Source of the DNA: Haemonchus contortus
Taxonomy: Eukaryota > Nematoda > Chromadorea > Rhabditida > Trichostrongylidae
Direction: 5' to 3'
DNA: 64,000 nt
NCBI GenBank assembly: GCA_000469685.2
Contig: LS997564.1
Location: forward strand, 18,813,615-18,877,614
Made by a program: the position numbers and the translations under genes. The notes under the pieces were generated by a model, which saw nothing but the letters and a program-made list of their open reading frames with translations, had not been told where the DNA came from and did no database searches. Within the stretch, counting starts at the first letter, position 1, and each line of letters begins with the position of its first letter. Positions 13,601 to 26,742 of the stretch are shown piece after piece.

Positions 13601-14660
13601 TGATATTTGGACATTGGATCTTTAAGCACCTCACGTGTTACCTGCCCTCATACCAGCATCGTAGGTCCTCTACTTCATTTGAAAACTTCGTTCTCAGTGC
13701 TCAAAAGACATGTACGGCACCATATTCGAGGAGGGCATGGAACAATCTCAACAACACCAATTCAGCTGTGAGCAGAGGTTTATATTACCAATACTTCCAA
13801 AATGTGTTAATTCCTTCCAGCGGTGCATTTTATGGAATTTTTTTTGCAGAGAGGGTTCTTTGAAGCTTCCGATATTCAACTTTTATTGAAAAGCTTCCGA
13901 CACTTAATGACGTCGGCCCTTAAGATCATAGTACATAGTTAAATACAATCAACCACATCATATAACACATCAAAAACATCTGAGAACGAACCGGAAATGT
14001 TGATGTGTTTTGTTATGTCACTGATAAGTGGGTGATTATGTGCAAGTATGTAGATATTATAGTCTTGACACTTGACGAAGGACTAAATAGCGGAAGCTTA
14101 CCGATAAAACTGAGAAATCAGGAGTTTCAAAAAGCTTACATGCCAGATGACGCTAACAAGATTTAATGAAGCTCAGAGAATGCAAGATTTTGGAATAAAT
14201 GCGAATGTTGATTTCAATGGAGCAGACAATAAAATAGAGACTGAGCTGCCCAACCGACTGATTGTCTCAGAGCGAATGATAGGTTGTCATCTCAACTAAT
14301 CATGATTTACAGATCCTTGAGGGCACCAATGTTGCGCGGCTTAAAGGCTCAATTGGTCCGGATAAGGAGCTTTGGTCGTAAGGCATGGAAACCCGGGTTG
14401 ATTGGGTCAGCTCCGTTCTGTACCGACAGCATGGAATTTGGGAAAATGTGGAATTTAAGGGAAACACAGAGAGCAATTGAGAGCTGATTATGTTGGGTTT
14501 GCATTGAAAAAGTGGGTTTATACTTCAAGAAGACATCCCTCTGCTATTCTGTATTTTGTCGGCAACGTGAGCGGTTTTGAAAAAATTGTGAATAAGTCAA
14601 GTCATAAGATGACTGAACATTTTGGAAAGTTACCATCTCTTACTATTATAACGACAAGCT
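10690..14660 (+). pseudogene. possible decayed coding tract, product unknown
   Basis: A series of plus-strand frames look protein-like but are interrupted by stops and shifts. One at 10746-10987 (about 80 codons, ending PTIVQPTEPPILHEK) is preceded in the same frame by a stop and then SSDSIDKLMAFF. Others are at about 12168-12291, 12286-12400 and 12658-12771. An open frame at 13984-14166 ends AYMPDDANKI; a shifted frame overlapping it runs to a stop at 14297-14299 and contains INANVDFNGADNK. A further frame at about 14305-14480 has one internal stop. I do not recognise a family. This could be an old retroelement or one or more dead genes, or several chance frames. A copy of the SINE and other non-coding sequence interrupt it. 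Confidence 0.3.
11033..11260 (+). repeat. tRNA-derived SINE, copy 8
   Basis: Plus-strand copy with a well kept B-box (CGGGTTCGAATCCGGG) and body (AGACTCGTCTGGGAGGATAA). The 3' part is diverged or lost. Confidence 0.8.
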
Positions 14661-14699
14661 CGAACCATGGCAAAATCAACTGACTGAAGTACTCAAAAG

Positions 14700-17600
14700 T
14701 TCAACAGGCTCGATGGGTGAACGGAAGTGCTTGCAAATCATGTTTCCACCACACTGGGAATATGTCGGAGCTTTGATGCACTGACGGTGGCGACCAATGT
14801 GTGCTTCTATGAGCTAGTTCCATCAGTTCTTAGAGTAGGAGGAAGGAGGATGGAGGTAGAGAGGGGAGGAATGAGGAAGGAATTAAGACTGCCTTTCACA
14901 TTCGTCGCAGTCGGAATAAAATGGAATTACATGTGAGGTAAAGAATGGACACTACTGCGAGTAATGCGAAAAAATGATGGCTCCTGTATTCCTATTAGCT
15001 TTGTCGTTGTCTATCTGACAATTGTAGTTGACCCCTAACTATTGACAGACCCTTTTAGTTCTGGGAGGGTTGGTCGGCCAGCTCATCGGTTAGTTGGAGG
15101 GCGATGCAGTCAACTATCAGTCGGAAACAATAATAACTGGACAACATAATAACTTTACCGCTCAACTGCAACCCTTTTCAGGACTTATCATAGCTATTCA
15201 TTAATAGCAGCAATACATTAATGGACACCAAACTTACTGAGGAATTCAAAACGATTCCTGCGATGGAGTTCAGCATATTTCCCTTGAATCAAATGAAATG
15301 AGTTTCTGTATGTCTGCAAAACTACTCGGCTTCCATTAAATGTACCGCTGGAGACAATTACCCATTTTGGAAGTAATCGCTATTCACGGCTGGAACTGTT
15401 CGAATTTTAGCGAAAAGGTATTATGTTTATTATGCCTCGTCTTCCTCTCAATCATTACCATAGACACCTTTTGAACACTGAAAACGAAGGCTACAGTTGA
15501 AATGGAGGATTCAGAGTGCTAACATCCGCCGGTAATACCTCAGCTGCTTAGAGACTAAATCTTTGATTTTGGGGAGATGAAGGTGGATCTTGAAAATAAT
15601 CGGTGACTCATTGTTCGTATGGGTTCCAAAAAAGGCTCGATGTAATTCCAGCACTTTGAGAAAAGTTATGCCAAGCAACCGTTCGCGATGGATTAATTCT
15701 TCGCAAAACGTCGATTGACCACGAGGTAGTAGCGTTATTGTGATCAGCACTTATGTTCTGTGAGTTTTTCTACTCCTTAGCGCTTGGACGATTGAATTTG
15801 TGAAAGTAACGATTGTATTGTCATCTCTTGAATGGAAGTTAAAGCCACCTTCATGCTTAGTCAGACATCTCAACAATTTCAAATGGGAGTCAACTGCGTG
15901 GCGCATCTTCAGTGAAAAAAGAAATGGATTCTAGCTTGAGGCTTTCACACTCATACCTTTTTCATTTTAATCCTACAGTTTTTTGTCTTCAAAAACTTAA
16001 GCGTCAACAACAACAAATCAGTCACCAATGCAGTGCAATTATAACGCTCGATACTTCACCCGAGGGGCTCCATGATCTTTTGAATTGAATGAATCATCCC
16101 ATGTTTGCTTCTAAAACTATAAAGTTCAAACCCGAACCTACGTCACTCTCATATTTTCCGCCTTTTACTGATTGAAAGCAGTAAGCGTGACCAATCTAAG
16201 AATCAAATCAAATTTTCTCTCCGAAAACCTGACCCATTAATCGTTCTGAAATTGAAAGAATTGAGAAGTAACTCGAAAGACGTTACCCAACTGGTACGAA
16301 ATACTAGAGGATCCAAAGACACATCGGTACAGTAGAAAACTGCAGAAATTTCGAGTGGTGTCCCCAGAGGTTTCTTCCAATGAGGGTTGTCCTACAGTTT
16401 GCAGGGCATAGGAAAGACATTCACGTTTGTATATGATTTATGAGACCGAAGAATTACAAGAGACAGACTATTTTCCGAATTATTGTTCTTGCATTTCCAT
16501 CGGTTCTCCTTCTTCTACATACCAGATCTTCAGGGAATTTTTCTAAGTTCACGTTCAACTTATACAAAAAGAACTCGACTGAAGGACGAACGATAATATC
16601 ATTGATGAGAGATCATAAAAGGTTTTGCGCTAGGTTTACACTTTACTCACCGGGCTGCTCTCATGCCCGGCAAGCACGTACGCCTGCACCTAGAGCCACT
16701 ACCGAAGCATAACGATCCACAATTTAAAAATCTGATTATGGCAGCCCGAGGCTTACCCACAGGACTTCCCGAGATCTTGAACAGGCCGAGTTTTTAGCGA
16801 AGGTACCTTCTTTGCAACCCGAAAAGATGAGAACAATTGTTGGCTATCGACAAATGTTTCCGTTGAGACTACTTCAGTTCAAAATTTACCAGAGCACCCA
16901 GCTAATCCGAAAATGAGTCCTCATTACGACTCTTCAAAATCCTCGAGACCACCTAGATGTCGGTGGCGCTACTGACCTCGACTCGAAGTTCTGGAAGTTA
17001 GGTACAACCTTCCATAAGGTCAGGTTTATGTCGAGCTTTAAGTCTCGTCCAAAGACAGCTTCGTACCCAAAAAAAAACAATACGTCATCGCACTCATTAA
17101 CGGCAAATTCATCCCATCACATAACGCAGTCCCCGACCCATCGGATGAAGAAATCCATTGTCCCGCGAGAACAAGAGAACTGATGGCTTATTTCACATCT
17201 TTTTTGGGGCTTTGTATTCCTGTCCCGATAAATGGGTGTTAAAGTGATCGGGATAGATGGCAATTCAAAGAAACCACAACTGGGCTAGACAGGGATGATG
17301 GACCGGATATCCTTAGATTCCAGCCATTTGACATATCAGACTTGTAGAATCTCCTATTTCTTTGTCAAAGGGTATCTTACTGGTTAGTTCCTTCAACAGG
17401 CGATGTTGGGATGGCCTGGCTTCTCGGGAATATAGCCCTTATGTGGCCTACCCGGATTACCCTCCCTGCTGTTCGGTATAACTTTCCACAACAAACGTTC
17501 AAAAGGGTAGAGGCATCGGAAAAGCCGATTTCCCGATTCTACCAATCTCATCAAGTCGCCACAATTCTCTTGTCGCCTCAACAATCACCGATTTTTTTGA

Positions 17601-19440
17601 GGTGGTGTTCAAAAACTTAGTCTAGTGAGCGATGACGGTTCTTGGGGTGAAGACATACTTGTATAAGGCTAGCTAACCCTCTTCTGATTCTGAATCTCTT
17701 TTTATTTCACACTGAAAACTACGTTTCCCTATCAAAGGTCCACTGTTTAGTTCCTGAGGCTAAGGTAAATCCTCTGAATGTGTCCTCACAAATGACTTCC
17801 ATTCAGGAGGAAAGTGACGTATGACGGCTTACATAACCTATAAAGTGAGTAGTGGTGATGAGCCGAGGTAAAATCGGTACGCTTATTGTTCCAGACGAGT
17901 CTGCTACAAATTCCCCGACCCCGGAGGGATGGAATTTCTGGTTTGCTGGACAGGTACCAATCTGGACAGTGCATATGGTAGTGCGTCACTTCACACTGCA
18001 TTACATTAGCCATTATTTAGTTCTTACCTTGGGAAATGTTTTCCCTACTTGTGAGAAAAGTAAACCTGTTCCTTCCAACTCCCAAACTGGCTAGCCTTTG
18101 AGCTTTGCTTCACTTTTATTTCCATATGCACAGAATGGAAATCGGCTGAAATGATCTGACAGCCCCAAGCTGCCCACAGAATCTTCAAGCCACCTGACTG
18201 GCAATAGGAGGTTATTTCGAAGGGAGTACTGCTCCTGAGCTACTTGCCAAAGTGATTTCCAGTATCACTCATCGGTTCCTTTTCTTCGCACCCAGATATC
18301 ACTTGTGAACAGAGCAGCATTCCTCAAAGAGGATCTACAAGTGCTCCACTTTTCTTCCTCTGTCCGTTTAAGGTGAACGGCGATGGGTCAATCGCCATCA
18401 GTTCGTTGACTATTTGTGTCAATCGCTTACTTTAGACCGAGCAAATAAACAACTTTCGAACAATTACAATGACCCGCCGTTTTCGTCAATGACCACAAGG
18501 GTGATCCCTTCAGATACAAGTCACTTCCTCTTAGATTCCATTTATGTTCGCTTCCTTACCTCAAAATCCTTGACTTAGCCCGGTTTCAAGAGGGTCGATT
18601 TGATCGACAGAAGCCGCTTCGATGCGCAAGCGCAACTAAACGCTCGACATCCACAACTTCTTCATCTTTAGTGGTTTCCTCACTTTCATCGGGCGACAGC
18701 GATCAAAACACGTTTCCATTTCGAGGAAATTCCCATGTCTGACGTTTTCTCTGATCCAGTTGCAAGTTATTGGATGATCGCGTACAGCTATAAATACGAC
18801 TTTGCCCGGCCGCACCCCTTCAATTTTGGTCGCCCTTTGCCACCGTAATACCATCAACAACAGAGGATTTCCGATAGCATTTTTTTCAATTCTCATCCAG
18901 TTTTCAAGGCTAGCCGGTTAGATTACAACTACGGGATATCTGTCCGTGGGAGGAATTGACGATGGCGAAGAAATTTAAGGACACGCTCCAAATTACTACC
19001 TTTCGTTTGATTGTATATTTCTTCAACTTCTAATTTATTTGCCTTTGTTTCCTTCACTTCTAGCTAAACCACTCGCAGTCAACTGAATCTGACAGATTTC
19101 TCACTGAAGGTAGAAGCTCAAAATAATTTACTAGTTTGTTATAGAGGAGAGAAAATTTGAGATTTCAAAAGCCAAAGACCTTTTGATTCAAACCCATCAC
19201 GATTACCCAAACCGAATTGTGTAACTGGGCAATTCATAGGCCTAATTCATAGACCTTCCTCGGAGCCTGCCGCACCTACTGGCCTCACGAATTCTGTGAT
19301 CGCGTATTCGAATATATTCTTAGGATGAGTTCCATCCTGATCCTGATCTTGTGTTTTGCTATTTTCTTCTTCCCATGCGCACATATTATCTTTCGTGAAC
19401 AGAACTTATCATTCACTACCACTCCAATATGAAAACTTTG
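14700..19440. other. gene-poor stretch upstream of the GILT-like gene
   Basis: No supportable gene. It contains one degenerate SINE (17795-18012). A minus-strand region at about 18580-18910 has two adjacent coding-like frames that do not join (one contains RPGKVVFIAVRDHPI, the other SPDESEETTKDEEVVDVERL), which could be a broken relic. Confidence 0.5.
17795..18012 (-). repeat. tRNA-derived SINE, copy 9 (degenerate)
   Basis: Diverged minus-strand copy recognised by TTCCAGACGAGTCTGCTACA and CCGACCCCGGAGGGATGGAA, which match the antisense body of better copies. Confidence 0.55.
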
Positions 19441-19447
19441 TTCCAGA
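19440..19447 (+). promoter_or_regulatory. likely trans-splice acceptor of the GILT-like gene
   Basis: TTTGTTCCAG lies one base before the ATG at 19448. In nematodes a 3' splice site this close to a start codon, with no upstream exon visible, usually receives a spliced leader. The site is seen; trans-splicing itself is inferred. Confidence 0.55.
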
Positions 19448-22400
19448 ATGTTGCGTTGGATACTGGCATGCGTTCTGTTGCCTTCAGTTCTTGGCCAACA
19501 GGTCAATGTGACGATATTCACTGAATCCCAATGTCCATTCTGTACTCGACTACTTCGGGAGCAAATCTGGCCAATCTACGTGAATCGACCAGGAATCATG
19601 AATCTTCAGGTGATTATTCAAATTAATTTTGCTGTCGTTCTGCCCATAAATAAACAGGTAGCATTGCTTTCTTAAATTGTTGTCACTTGGACGGAAACAG
19701 CTTGCATTTGGATCTGCAACGACCATTTGCTGTTTGGTAATCTCGACCGATCTTGTTCTCAAAGCGCCCATAGGCGTCTAAGTCGCTATCGCCTTTAGGC
19801 GAAACCAGTTTTGCAGATCATGCAATCCGGACAATTCCCGGCTTGTGGTTTGATGAGACAAATTGGCGCTCGTTTAAGGAGTAAAAGGGGACCGTGGGCA
19901 ACAAAATGTCATTGCCGTAAGGACTATTTGAGAAAAACCCCGTTCTCATGCAAAAACAGGCATGAGAGAAGAAAAATAGCCTAAGCAGCCGCTATGCTTG
20001 AAAAGATGTGACCGACTACGAATTTCCGCAACCACTTCAACGTTCAGATCGGGGCATACGCTCTTTTCCAAGCTTATGATAGCCTCCGCGACAGCCTTAC
20101 TCTGGGACTTCACCTGAGCTAGGGATGCTCCCTTTCTAATAGTGATGTTTTAAGGAGTTGACCGATTATCCAAAACGACTTTTCTAGCTCTCGCAGCAAA
20201 GGATGCTAATATGGGAGAATGTTTTGCTACAGACGAAACTCAATTCTGTCTTGTGTTTTCCAGGCACCGTGTTTTCCCTTATACCCGAAGCACTTCGGAT
20301 TTCAGGCTTTCACCATTGACTTGGTCGCGATAGAAGCCCTAGACCTTAGCAAGACTACACTCTCGAAGATGCCGTTCACCCATGTCCAACTGATGCTCGC
20401 ATCATTTCAGTGAAAGTAGCTATAGAAATAACTGGTTACCCTGTCACTCGGAAATGATGCCGAGTGGCACCCGCACCGGTTTTCCAGGCGCTACCTACAG
20501 TATACTATAAATAAATAAATAAATAAATATATATATATGAACATATATATCCTTTCTACACATTTTTGCGATCTCAAATTATGGTCCATGGATCTGGACG
20601 TCGACATTCACACTTCTAAACTAATGGGGTTTCTGTTTTATGGTGCGCTTCTCCAAAAGTCAAGAGAGCAATTCGTCCAGTATTTCTTTAACCCAATAAT
20701 GCAAAAAGTTATTGCTGTCATTAAAACGTGGTCTCTAATTTTTCTGAAGGTATACTAATGTACAAGTTATGTTTTCAACCTCCCGAACAGGTCTGCCCAC
20801 AAAAACGAGAGGGTGAAGGTTTTCATTGATTCTGAAGAAAATTTTTCGTTTCTTCGAGATTTATGCATTCACATTGATGACCATCATCTAAAAGAATAAG
20901 ACGTCAGAACAAGAAATATAATGCTATGAAATAGCATACAGGAAATACTACTCATGTATCTAGTAAATCCTGTATGCTTTGAAGGTTTGTCTTGAAATTT
21001 TGGGCAAGGCTGGTAGCTGACTGGTAGGAGTTCTTGATTCATATGACGTATAACTGCAAGACGAGACTTAAAATTGAATGATTCATTAACTCGATTTGTA
21101 ATTTTCCTTTCTTGAAATAGCCATAATACAGTCAGAGTTAGAGCGGAGGTGGCGCAGTGGCAAGTAGCGCACTTTACACAGGTTTAAATCCTGGATCGAT
21201 AACCGCCTAGGCCAACCAAGCCTTTCATCCCACCAGGGTCGGTTGATTGGTATTAGATTCGTCTGGGAGGATAAAAGCACTGACTTGTACATGGGCTCGC
21301 CACCGTAAGTCATTGTATAGGCCATATACGCATTCAATACGCCTCTACGATTTCCAATTGAGTTCAAATGCGGAGGCGCGTCCATCAGACGGGATTGATC
21401 AACGCCCCGAGAAATTATCCTTTACAATCGGAGTTTGCCCAGAAAGTTTTTCTTGTCTGAAAGTAGTTTTTCTCCTATGTATAAGGATTCTACAAGGGAT
21501 TTACACAAGCACCAAAAACCTTGAATAAAAACTTCGGACAGAGCAAAGGATCTCCTAGCATCAGTATCAAAAGAAAGTCAGAACCGTTAACAATATTTCG
21601 AATTATTCCCAAACTAAGCTAAGAATCGTTTTCCTGATACCTCCGAAGTCTCTAGACTGATCATCAACAAGACTCAAACTTGCCTTCTATTGATGACACA
21701 TTTCAATCTCTCTCCGGCAACTCTTCCATAAAACCCGTTTTGCTTTTGGGTTGTACCAGGGAGAATTCCAGCTAGACAATAAATTTTGCCAAACGCCTAA
21801 AAACGCCCAAAAAACTTCCTATAGAATTTTTTTGCACATCGGTGACTCATCGATCCAATAGACCCCACCCGTCTTTTATTCTTAGAAGAGTTTGAGACAT
21901 TCTTGTGGGGAACACCTTTTTATAGTCCCAGCGGGGATCTCTGAAGCCGTGGATGCCTCCAGTTTTTGTCTCAAACTGCTATTATGAACCTGTTGTACAA
22001 ACCTTGAAGTGACACCAGATTTCACAAGGTTTTAGGGGTTTGTGACTCAACCGCACTTTAGGTGCTTTACTAGATGTCAGGAACAGACGTAGGCTACGGT
22101 AGATTTCCAAGTAAAATCTGAGAGTGGCTGGGTGTCTCGGTAGCATAGCGGACATATGCGATATCAGGAAGGAGAGTCATTTTCAGTTGCTTCTGGGGCG
22201 AAGGATTTTTACATACTTTAGCACCTGTACTTCTGTCCGGAACCACTTTCAAGTCATTCGCTGCATCAGAGCCGTTCAGGGAATGTATAAGATTCCAGGA
22301 TGTCACCGAGGCAGAGGGGCGAACGTGGTGTAGTTTCAAATCACTCACTATTATACTCATGGTCACAGGTTCGAATCCCGGACTGATCCCCCTAGGTCAA

Positions 22401-25400
22401 CCAAGCCATCCATCCATCCGGGGTCGGTTAAATGGTAACGGACTCGACTGGGAGGCTAAAAGCACCTACTTGAGCATTGTCTGGCCGCCGCAAGTCACTG
22501 AATGGGCTGCAGGGGCGCATTCCTCAGACGGGATTGAGTAACGCCCAAAGACTTTATCCTTTTTATCGATGTCATCAAACCAGACACGTCTGTTATGTTA
22601 CTGTACAGATCATTTGTTTGTTTTGACGGCCCTTTTAGCTTATAAGGTAAACACGCATTACGCACTGAATGGGAGCCAAATGCAGGGCGTACTCGAAAAA
22701 AAGTTAATCAACCTATTGATGTGATAAATGACGAAAAATAGCATGACAGTAGTCAGTCAGGGAAACGTGGAACCAAGCAACTTCAAATACCAATGTTTTT
22801 TTTTATACTTCATGGTATTTGAAGACCGATCGAACGAATCATTCAAGTAAAGCATAACTGCCAAATCGACAACTTTTCTATGAAAAAAACACCTTTGTCA
22901 TAAAAATAGTAATAATGGTGAAAATGTAGTAGGGAGGGGTACGGGGGGGGGGGGGGGGTGTGCCAGCGCCTTTCATGCTCTGCGTCTCTGACACCAGGCG
23001 GCAGAATGCCTAGAGACCGCGCTAGAGTGCAGAGGTGATTTCCTCCCCTTCTGAAAGCGTCAGGGGAGGAGCTCCGGGGTGGGAGAGATGATTATGTCTC
23101 TTTTCAGGGTTAGTGCAAAAAGCTTCTGGGTTGGGGTAAGAATTGACATCCAATGGTCCCTCACCTCGGAGCTCCTTCTCTAATTTTTAGAAGGGGGGAG
23201 GAGCTCCGGAATGGGTAAGATGATTAGAGGAGGTAAGAACTGAAGAGACGCACAACACGAAAAGGCCTGGCTTCTTCCATATACATTTCCAGCATGATAG
23301 TAAATCTTCCGGGTTTTCAATCCTGGAAAACTCACATTGATGTAGATGGACGTGTTGTTGTTTGAAACACACCCAAATGACTCTAAAGCCATAAACCAAA
23401 GTTACGGTACAGAGTCAGCAATTAGTTTCAGCATACAAGAGCATATGAAAGTTCTCTCATCCTCGAAATTGGGGTATAAGTCAAAACTATTCGGTGACCA
23501 GGAATGCATTGGATTCACGGCAAGTGTAGGGCTCCAAGAATCACAGAAAAAAAAATGGATTTTTCCCCGGAAAGCTGCCAAAGATAACGCAACGATAAAG
23601 CACAAAATTGAAGGAGTAGGACACCGAAAAGTGTCAAAAGTAGACGAATACAAGTAAAACAGAAAAGTAAGTGAAAGGACAACATAAGAGCGCATTAGCG
23701 AAATAGAAGCCTATGAAACTCAGAGGGTGAACGCTTCCCGATCGATTGGTTAAGGAAGGGGTGCTGACCTGGTAGATCACCTCTGTCGATATCCACTAAC
23801 CGAGTCGGAAGTTGACCGAGTTCTCTAGGAATATGGAAAAAAATCTTACCAGATAGGGAATCCGATAGAATCACGAGAATTCAGAATGTCTACAGTCTCA
23901 ATTAGTTGCTCATCCCATTCACCTGAAGTAATTCCAGTTCTCGCTATCGATAGTAGAGACGCACCTTTGTCGGTCAAGTCAGACAGTGCGGTTTCTGATC
24001 TCCCTACGACATTTTGTTTGACACCGCCCTTGCGCTTACTATGTAAGGTGCTTTCAGGAGTTTAAGGAAAATGACCTTTTTCAAATTTTGATTGCTAGTA
24101 GCGACTCCATCGTCCCCCACCCCTTATTGCACTCCCAGTCAAAGTCAAGGGCGGCACACTCCATCAGTCTTAGATCGATCTCCCCTGAAGCTGGATGTGG
24201 GCTTTGATAATCAATTAGGTGAGAGTGATTGCTTCAATGGGGTGGATGTTCCTAGAACGCTTCTCCTATTATATATCCATAACGACATGCTCTGAAAGTC
24301 ATGGGAGACGGAGACGGGCGTTAGGAACGATTTTGGATGATCGATTTGCCGCACGCGGCTGTCGCGGACCACTCATTCGCAGTTATCACAGCTCTAGCGT
24401 TCTTGATACACCTCAATCGATATGCGATCATTATTTTATGCATAATTCTTCTATTAGTACTTTTGTTCTTGTATTTCTTACCTACTGCTGCATCCTGCTA
24501 CATTCCTTCGCGTGCGACGCCCCTCTCACCGCGATGCGACCATTTCGTTCCTAACGCACCACACCCGAAAGTCATCATGGATGAACATCGTGCACAGGTT
24601 GAATGGCAGCAACAACTACAACCTTTACATAGGCAGTATGTTATTCTAACAAGAAATGTAAATGGTTTCCAAGAACGGAAAATTACAAATTAGAAACAAA
24701 CCATCAAGTTGAAATTTAGGTGATCCCATTTGGTAAAGGAAACTGTGAATACGACTACAACAGGAACTTCCATTGCAAATGTATGCATGGACCTACCGAA
24801 TGTGACCTGAATCGACTCCAAAATTGTGCGATTTCCGTGAGTTTCCTCCTTTTTACTTGTAGCTGACCCGTGACTTATTTATTTACACTTATAGTATTTC
24901 CCTCGCCGGCATCTGGGTCTGATCACATGCATCCAAGGGTTGTCTACACTTCGTGAAGCATTCAGTCGTTGTTTGAGTCGACTCTCTGTTCGAACCCAAA
25001 GGTAGTCTAATTATACAAAGACTAATTTCTTCAAAAGTGAACAGAGTGGAACGCTTAGCTTCGAGCTACCTGCTTTTAGAAAACGCCATGAATTCCATAT
25101 TAACTCGAAAATGCATCAGCTTTTGGTATATTTGATGCACACGGGTGGCAGTACTTCTCTCCGAATTCCCACGGCAAGCGACCTGGTTCCGCAGCTACCG
25201 TATCCTTCCATAGGGGATTCAAAGCTTCCCCTCCAAAGCACGGGGCTGCGTGCGATGAAGTGCGGTGAGCGCGACGCGATTCTCAGGGGAAAGTTACCAC
25301 ACCCGGTCCATACCACGCCACTCGAATCCCATTCATGCGAACTGGTCTCAAGAATGATTGGCACTGCCAATTTCGTCTCCACTCTCCGAGACATTTATTC

Positions 25401-26460
25401 ACGATAATACCAAATAGGAAAGAATGAATGTCGCTGGTGGGATTCGTTTCAGGATATGTATGATAGCCTGACCATGAGGCGCCCTTCATTCATTCTCCTT
25501 TCATTTCATATTTTCCTGGATAGAAAATTTTGAAAAGTTTTGATTCCTTCCAGGAAACTAATTGAATGTGCCACGACGCAAACGGGGGAACTGTTGAACT
25601 ACTATTCTATGGTGAACACACATCGAGCAGGAGTTAAAGTAAGTCCTATTGATGCAACTATAACTGCCTAAAACCGTATCAAGGTTTAATTTCATACCTC
25701 TGCTAGCAGCCACTCTTTTGTGCGGTTGGGCTGCATTTATACTCGGCGACTTTCTTCTCGAAACAGAGAATGAAGAGCTCGGCTTATGAGCGATCGAACG
25801 ATTGCCAGCAACGCTAATTTCACCTACCTGCTTCTTTTGCTCTAGAATAACCGTATCCCTGATCTAGTGGGCAGGAACAATGATGCGTCATCGATAATTT
25901 CATGCTTAATCTACGTCGTCAAGTACAGTAATACCAGGAGGCTGTGCCAGAACCTTTCTCAAGTACTATGACCTATTCCAAATTAACAATCAATGGAGTG
26001 ATATAGGGGGCCTTTCCTTCTATACCCTTTTTATATATCATTAGTATTCTTTTTTGTTTTACTGTTTTGGGAATGTTTTAGAAAAAAAAGAATTTCTGGA
26101 AAACAAAATTATTTGAAAGCAAAAAAAGAATGCAAGAAGCGTTCCTCTCATTGCTTGACAAAGTGGCAATGCTAATGAGAAGAGGCTTGTTGCTGTCATT
26201 TGAACTAGATCAATCACTCCATTAGAGACGCAAACTCAAGTTCGCTAACTATAAACGCAGCGCGCAACGGTGAATATGAAAAGTCGCTGAGATAGGCTGT
26301 GAAAACGACATCACAGCGTTACAGGAAGGTATTATTTATAATATTCCATCTGCTGAGGTGATTCTTCCAGATCTGGCCAACAATGTACGTTAATGGAGTG
26401 TTCTTCGATCGAAGCTATCCTGTTGACCAGAAGATTTGTGAGCAAACAGCTTGGTGCTGA
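19448..26460 (+). CDS. GILT-family thiol reductase (secreted/lysosomal)
   Basis: Five exons join in phase: 19448-19609, 24720-24836, 24895-25001, 25554-25638 and 26371-26460, giving 186 codons and a TGA stop. The family (gamma-interferon-inducible lysosomal thiol reductase) reduces protein disulfides in acidic compartments; several paralogues exist in C. elegans. Visible evidence: an N-terminal hydrophobic signal segment (MLRWILACVLLPSVLG), the catalytic CPFC at about residues 30-33, then NLQ|VIPFGKGN, the family signature CMHGPTECDLNRLQNC at about 75-90, further paired cysteines, and a C-terminal MYVNGVFFDRSYPVDQKIC. Length is slightly short but within the range for nematode members. Start chosen because a CAG acceptor lies immediately before the ATG. 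Intron 1 is 5.1 kb, the others 58-732 bp. No frame damage seen. Which paralogue it is cannot be decided here. Confidence 0.9.
20508..20539. repeat. AT-rich microsatellite
   Basis: A run of TAAA units followed by TA units in intron 1 of the GILT-like gene. Confidence 0.9.
21142..21425 (+). repeat. tRNA-derived SINE, copy 10 (family reference)
   Basis: About 280 bp, plus strand, inside GILT intron 1. Order of blocks: a tRNA-like head with an A-box-like GTGGCGCAGTGGCAAGTAGC and a B-box GGTTTAAATCC (GGTTCGAATCC in better copies); then CCTAGGCCAACCAAGCCTTT; TCGTCTGGGAGGATAAAAGC; TTGTATAGGCCATATACGCA; and a 3' tail GTCCATCAGACGGGATTGAT followed by CAACGCC. Internal pol III promoter boxes plus a shared unrelated body and no coding capacity are the hallmarks of a tRNA-derived SINE. 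At least 15 other copies or fragments lie in this window, in both orientations and in introns as well as between genes. Mobilisation would need an autonomous LINE partner, none of which I see here. Confidence 0.85.
22327..22562 (+). repeat. tRNA-derived SINE, copy 11 (internal deletion)
   Basis: The B-box (CAGGTTCGAATCCCGG), body and tail (CTCAGACGGGATTGAGTAAC) are present, but the segment between the GTCACTG block and the tail is shortened. It is in GILT intron 1, sense to the gene. Confidence 0.85.
22943..22958 (+). repeat. poly-G run (16 G)
   Basis: Sixteen consecutive G within GILT intron 1; likely prone to sequencing-length error. Confidence 0.9.
23063..23226 (+). repeat. two direct repeats around GGAGGAGCTCCGG
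   Basis: A 32-bp block at 23063-23094 (GGGGAGGAGCTCCGG, then a GGGAGAGATGATTA-type end) recurs at 23195-23226 with several substitutions. The spacing is 132 bp. Confidence 0.7.
24318..24557 (+). mobile_element. short inverted-repeat element (second family), intact copy
   Basis: A 240-bp element with terminal inverted repeats GCGTTAGGAACGA (24318) and TCGTTCCTAACGC (ending 24557). A second copy lies in opposite orientation at 28751-29540. Shared flanking bases (GGAGACGG on one side, ACCACACCC on the other) suggest the true ends are slightly further out. It carries no transposase, so it is a non-autonomous DNA transposon of undetermined superfamily. It sits in GILT intron 1, about 160 bp before exon 2. 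Confidence 0.7.
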
Positions 26461-26652
26461 AGAACTTGTTCTCCATCATATGTCACGATATCATATCGCT
26501 ATTAGTCACTACGATGGTGGAAAGCACAACGCCATCCACTTAATTTATTAGAGGCCAGGAATTGCTTTTTTTGTTGTAAGCATGGATTTTTTGTGACCCA
26601 AGATCTAATCTGCCCTATTCTGTTGCCCATTTTCTCTATCCTTCTCTTCCCT

Positions 26653-26684
26653 TATCTATCTATCTGCCTGCCTGTCTGTCTGCC

Positions 26685-26735
<51 letters not shown>

Positions 26736-26742
26736 GTCTCTC
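26653..26742. repeat. TCTG tetranucleotide microsatellite
   Basis: About 90 bp of imperfect then perfect TCTG/CTGT repeats, flanked by TATC and CTCT units; likely length-polymorphic. Confidence 0.95.

Noticed and set aside
25111..25407. 98-codon plus-strand frame inside a GILT intron (and a 92-codon frame opposite it)
   Set aside because: Both strands are open over the same GC-richer block. It lies within an intron whose flanking exons join in phase, so it is more likely a repeat or chance frame.
26653..26742. CRISPR-like repeat array
   Set aside because: It is a simple TCTG microsatellite with no spacers, in a eukaryotic genome.
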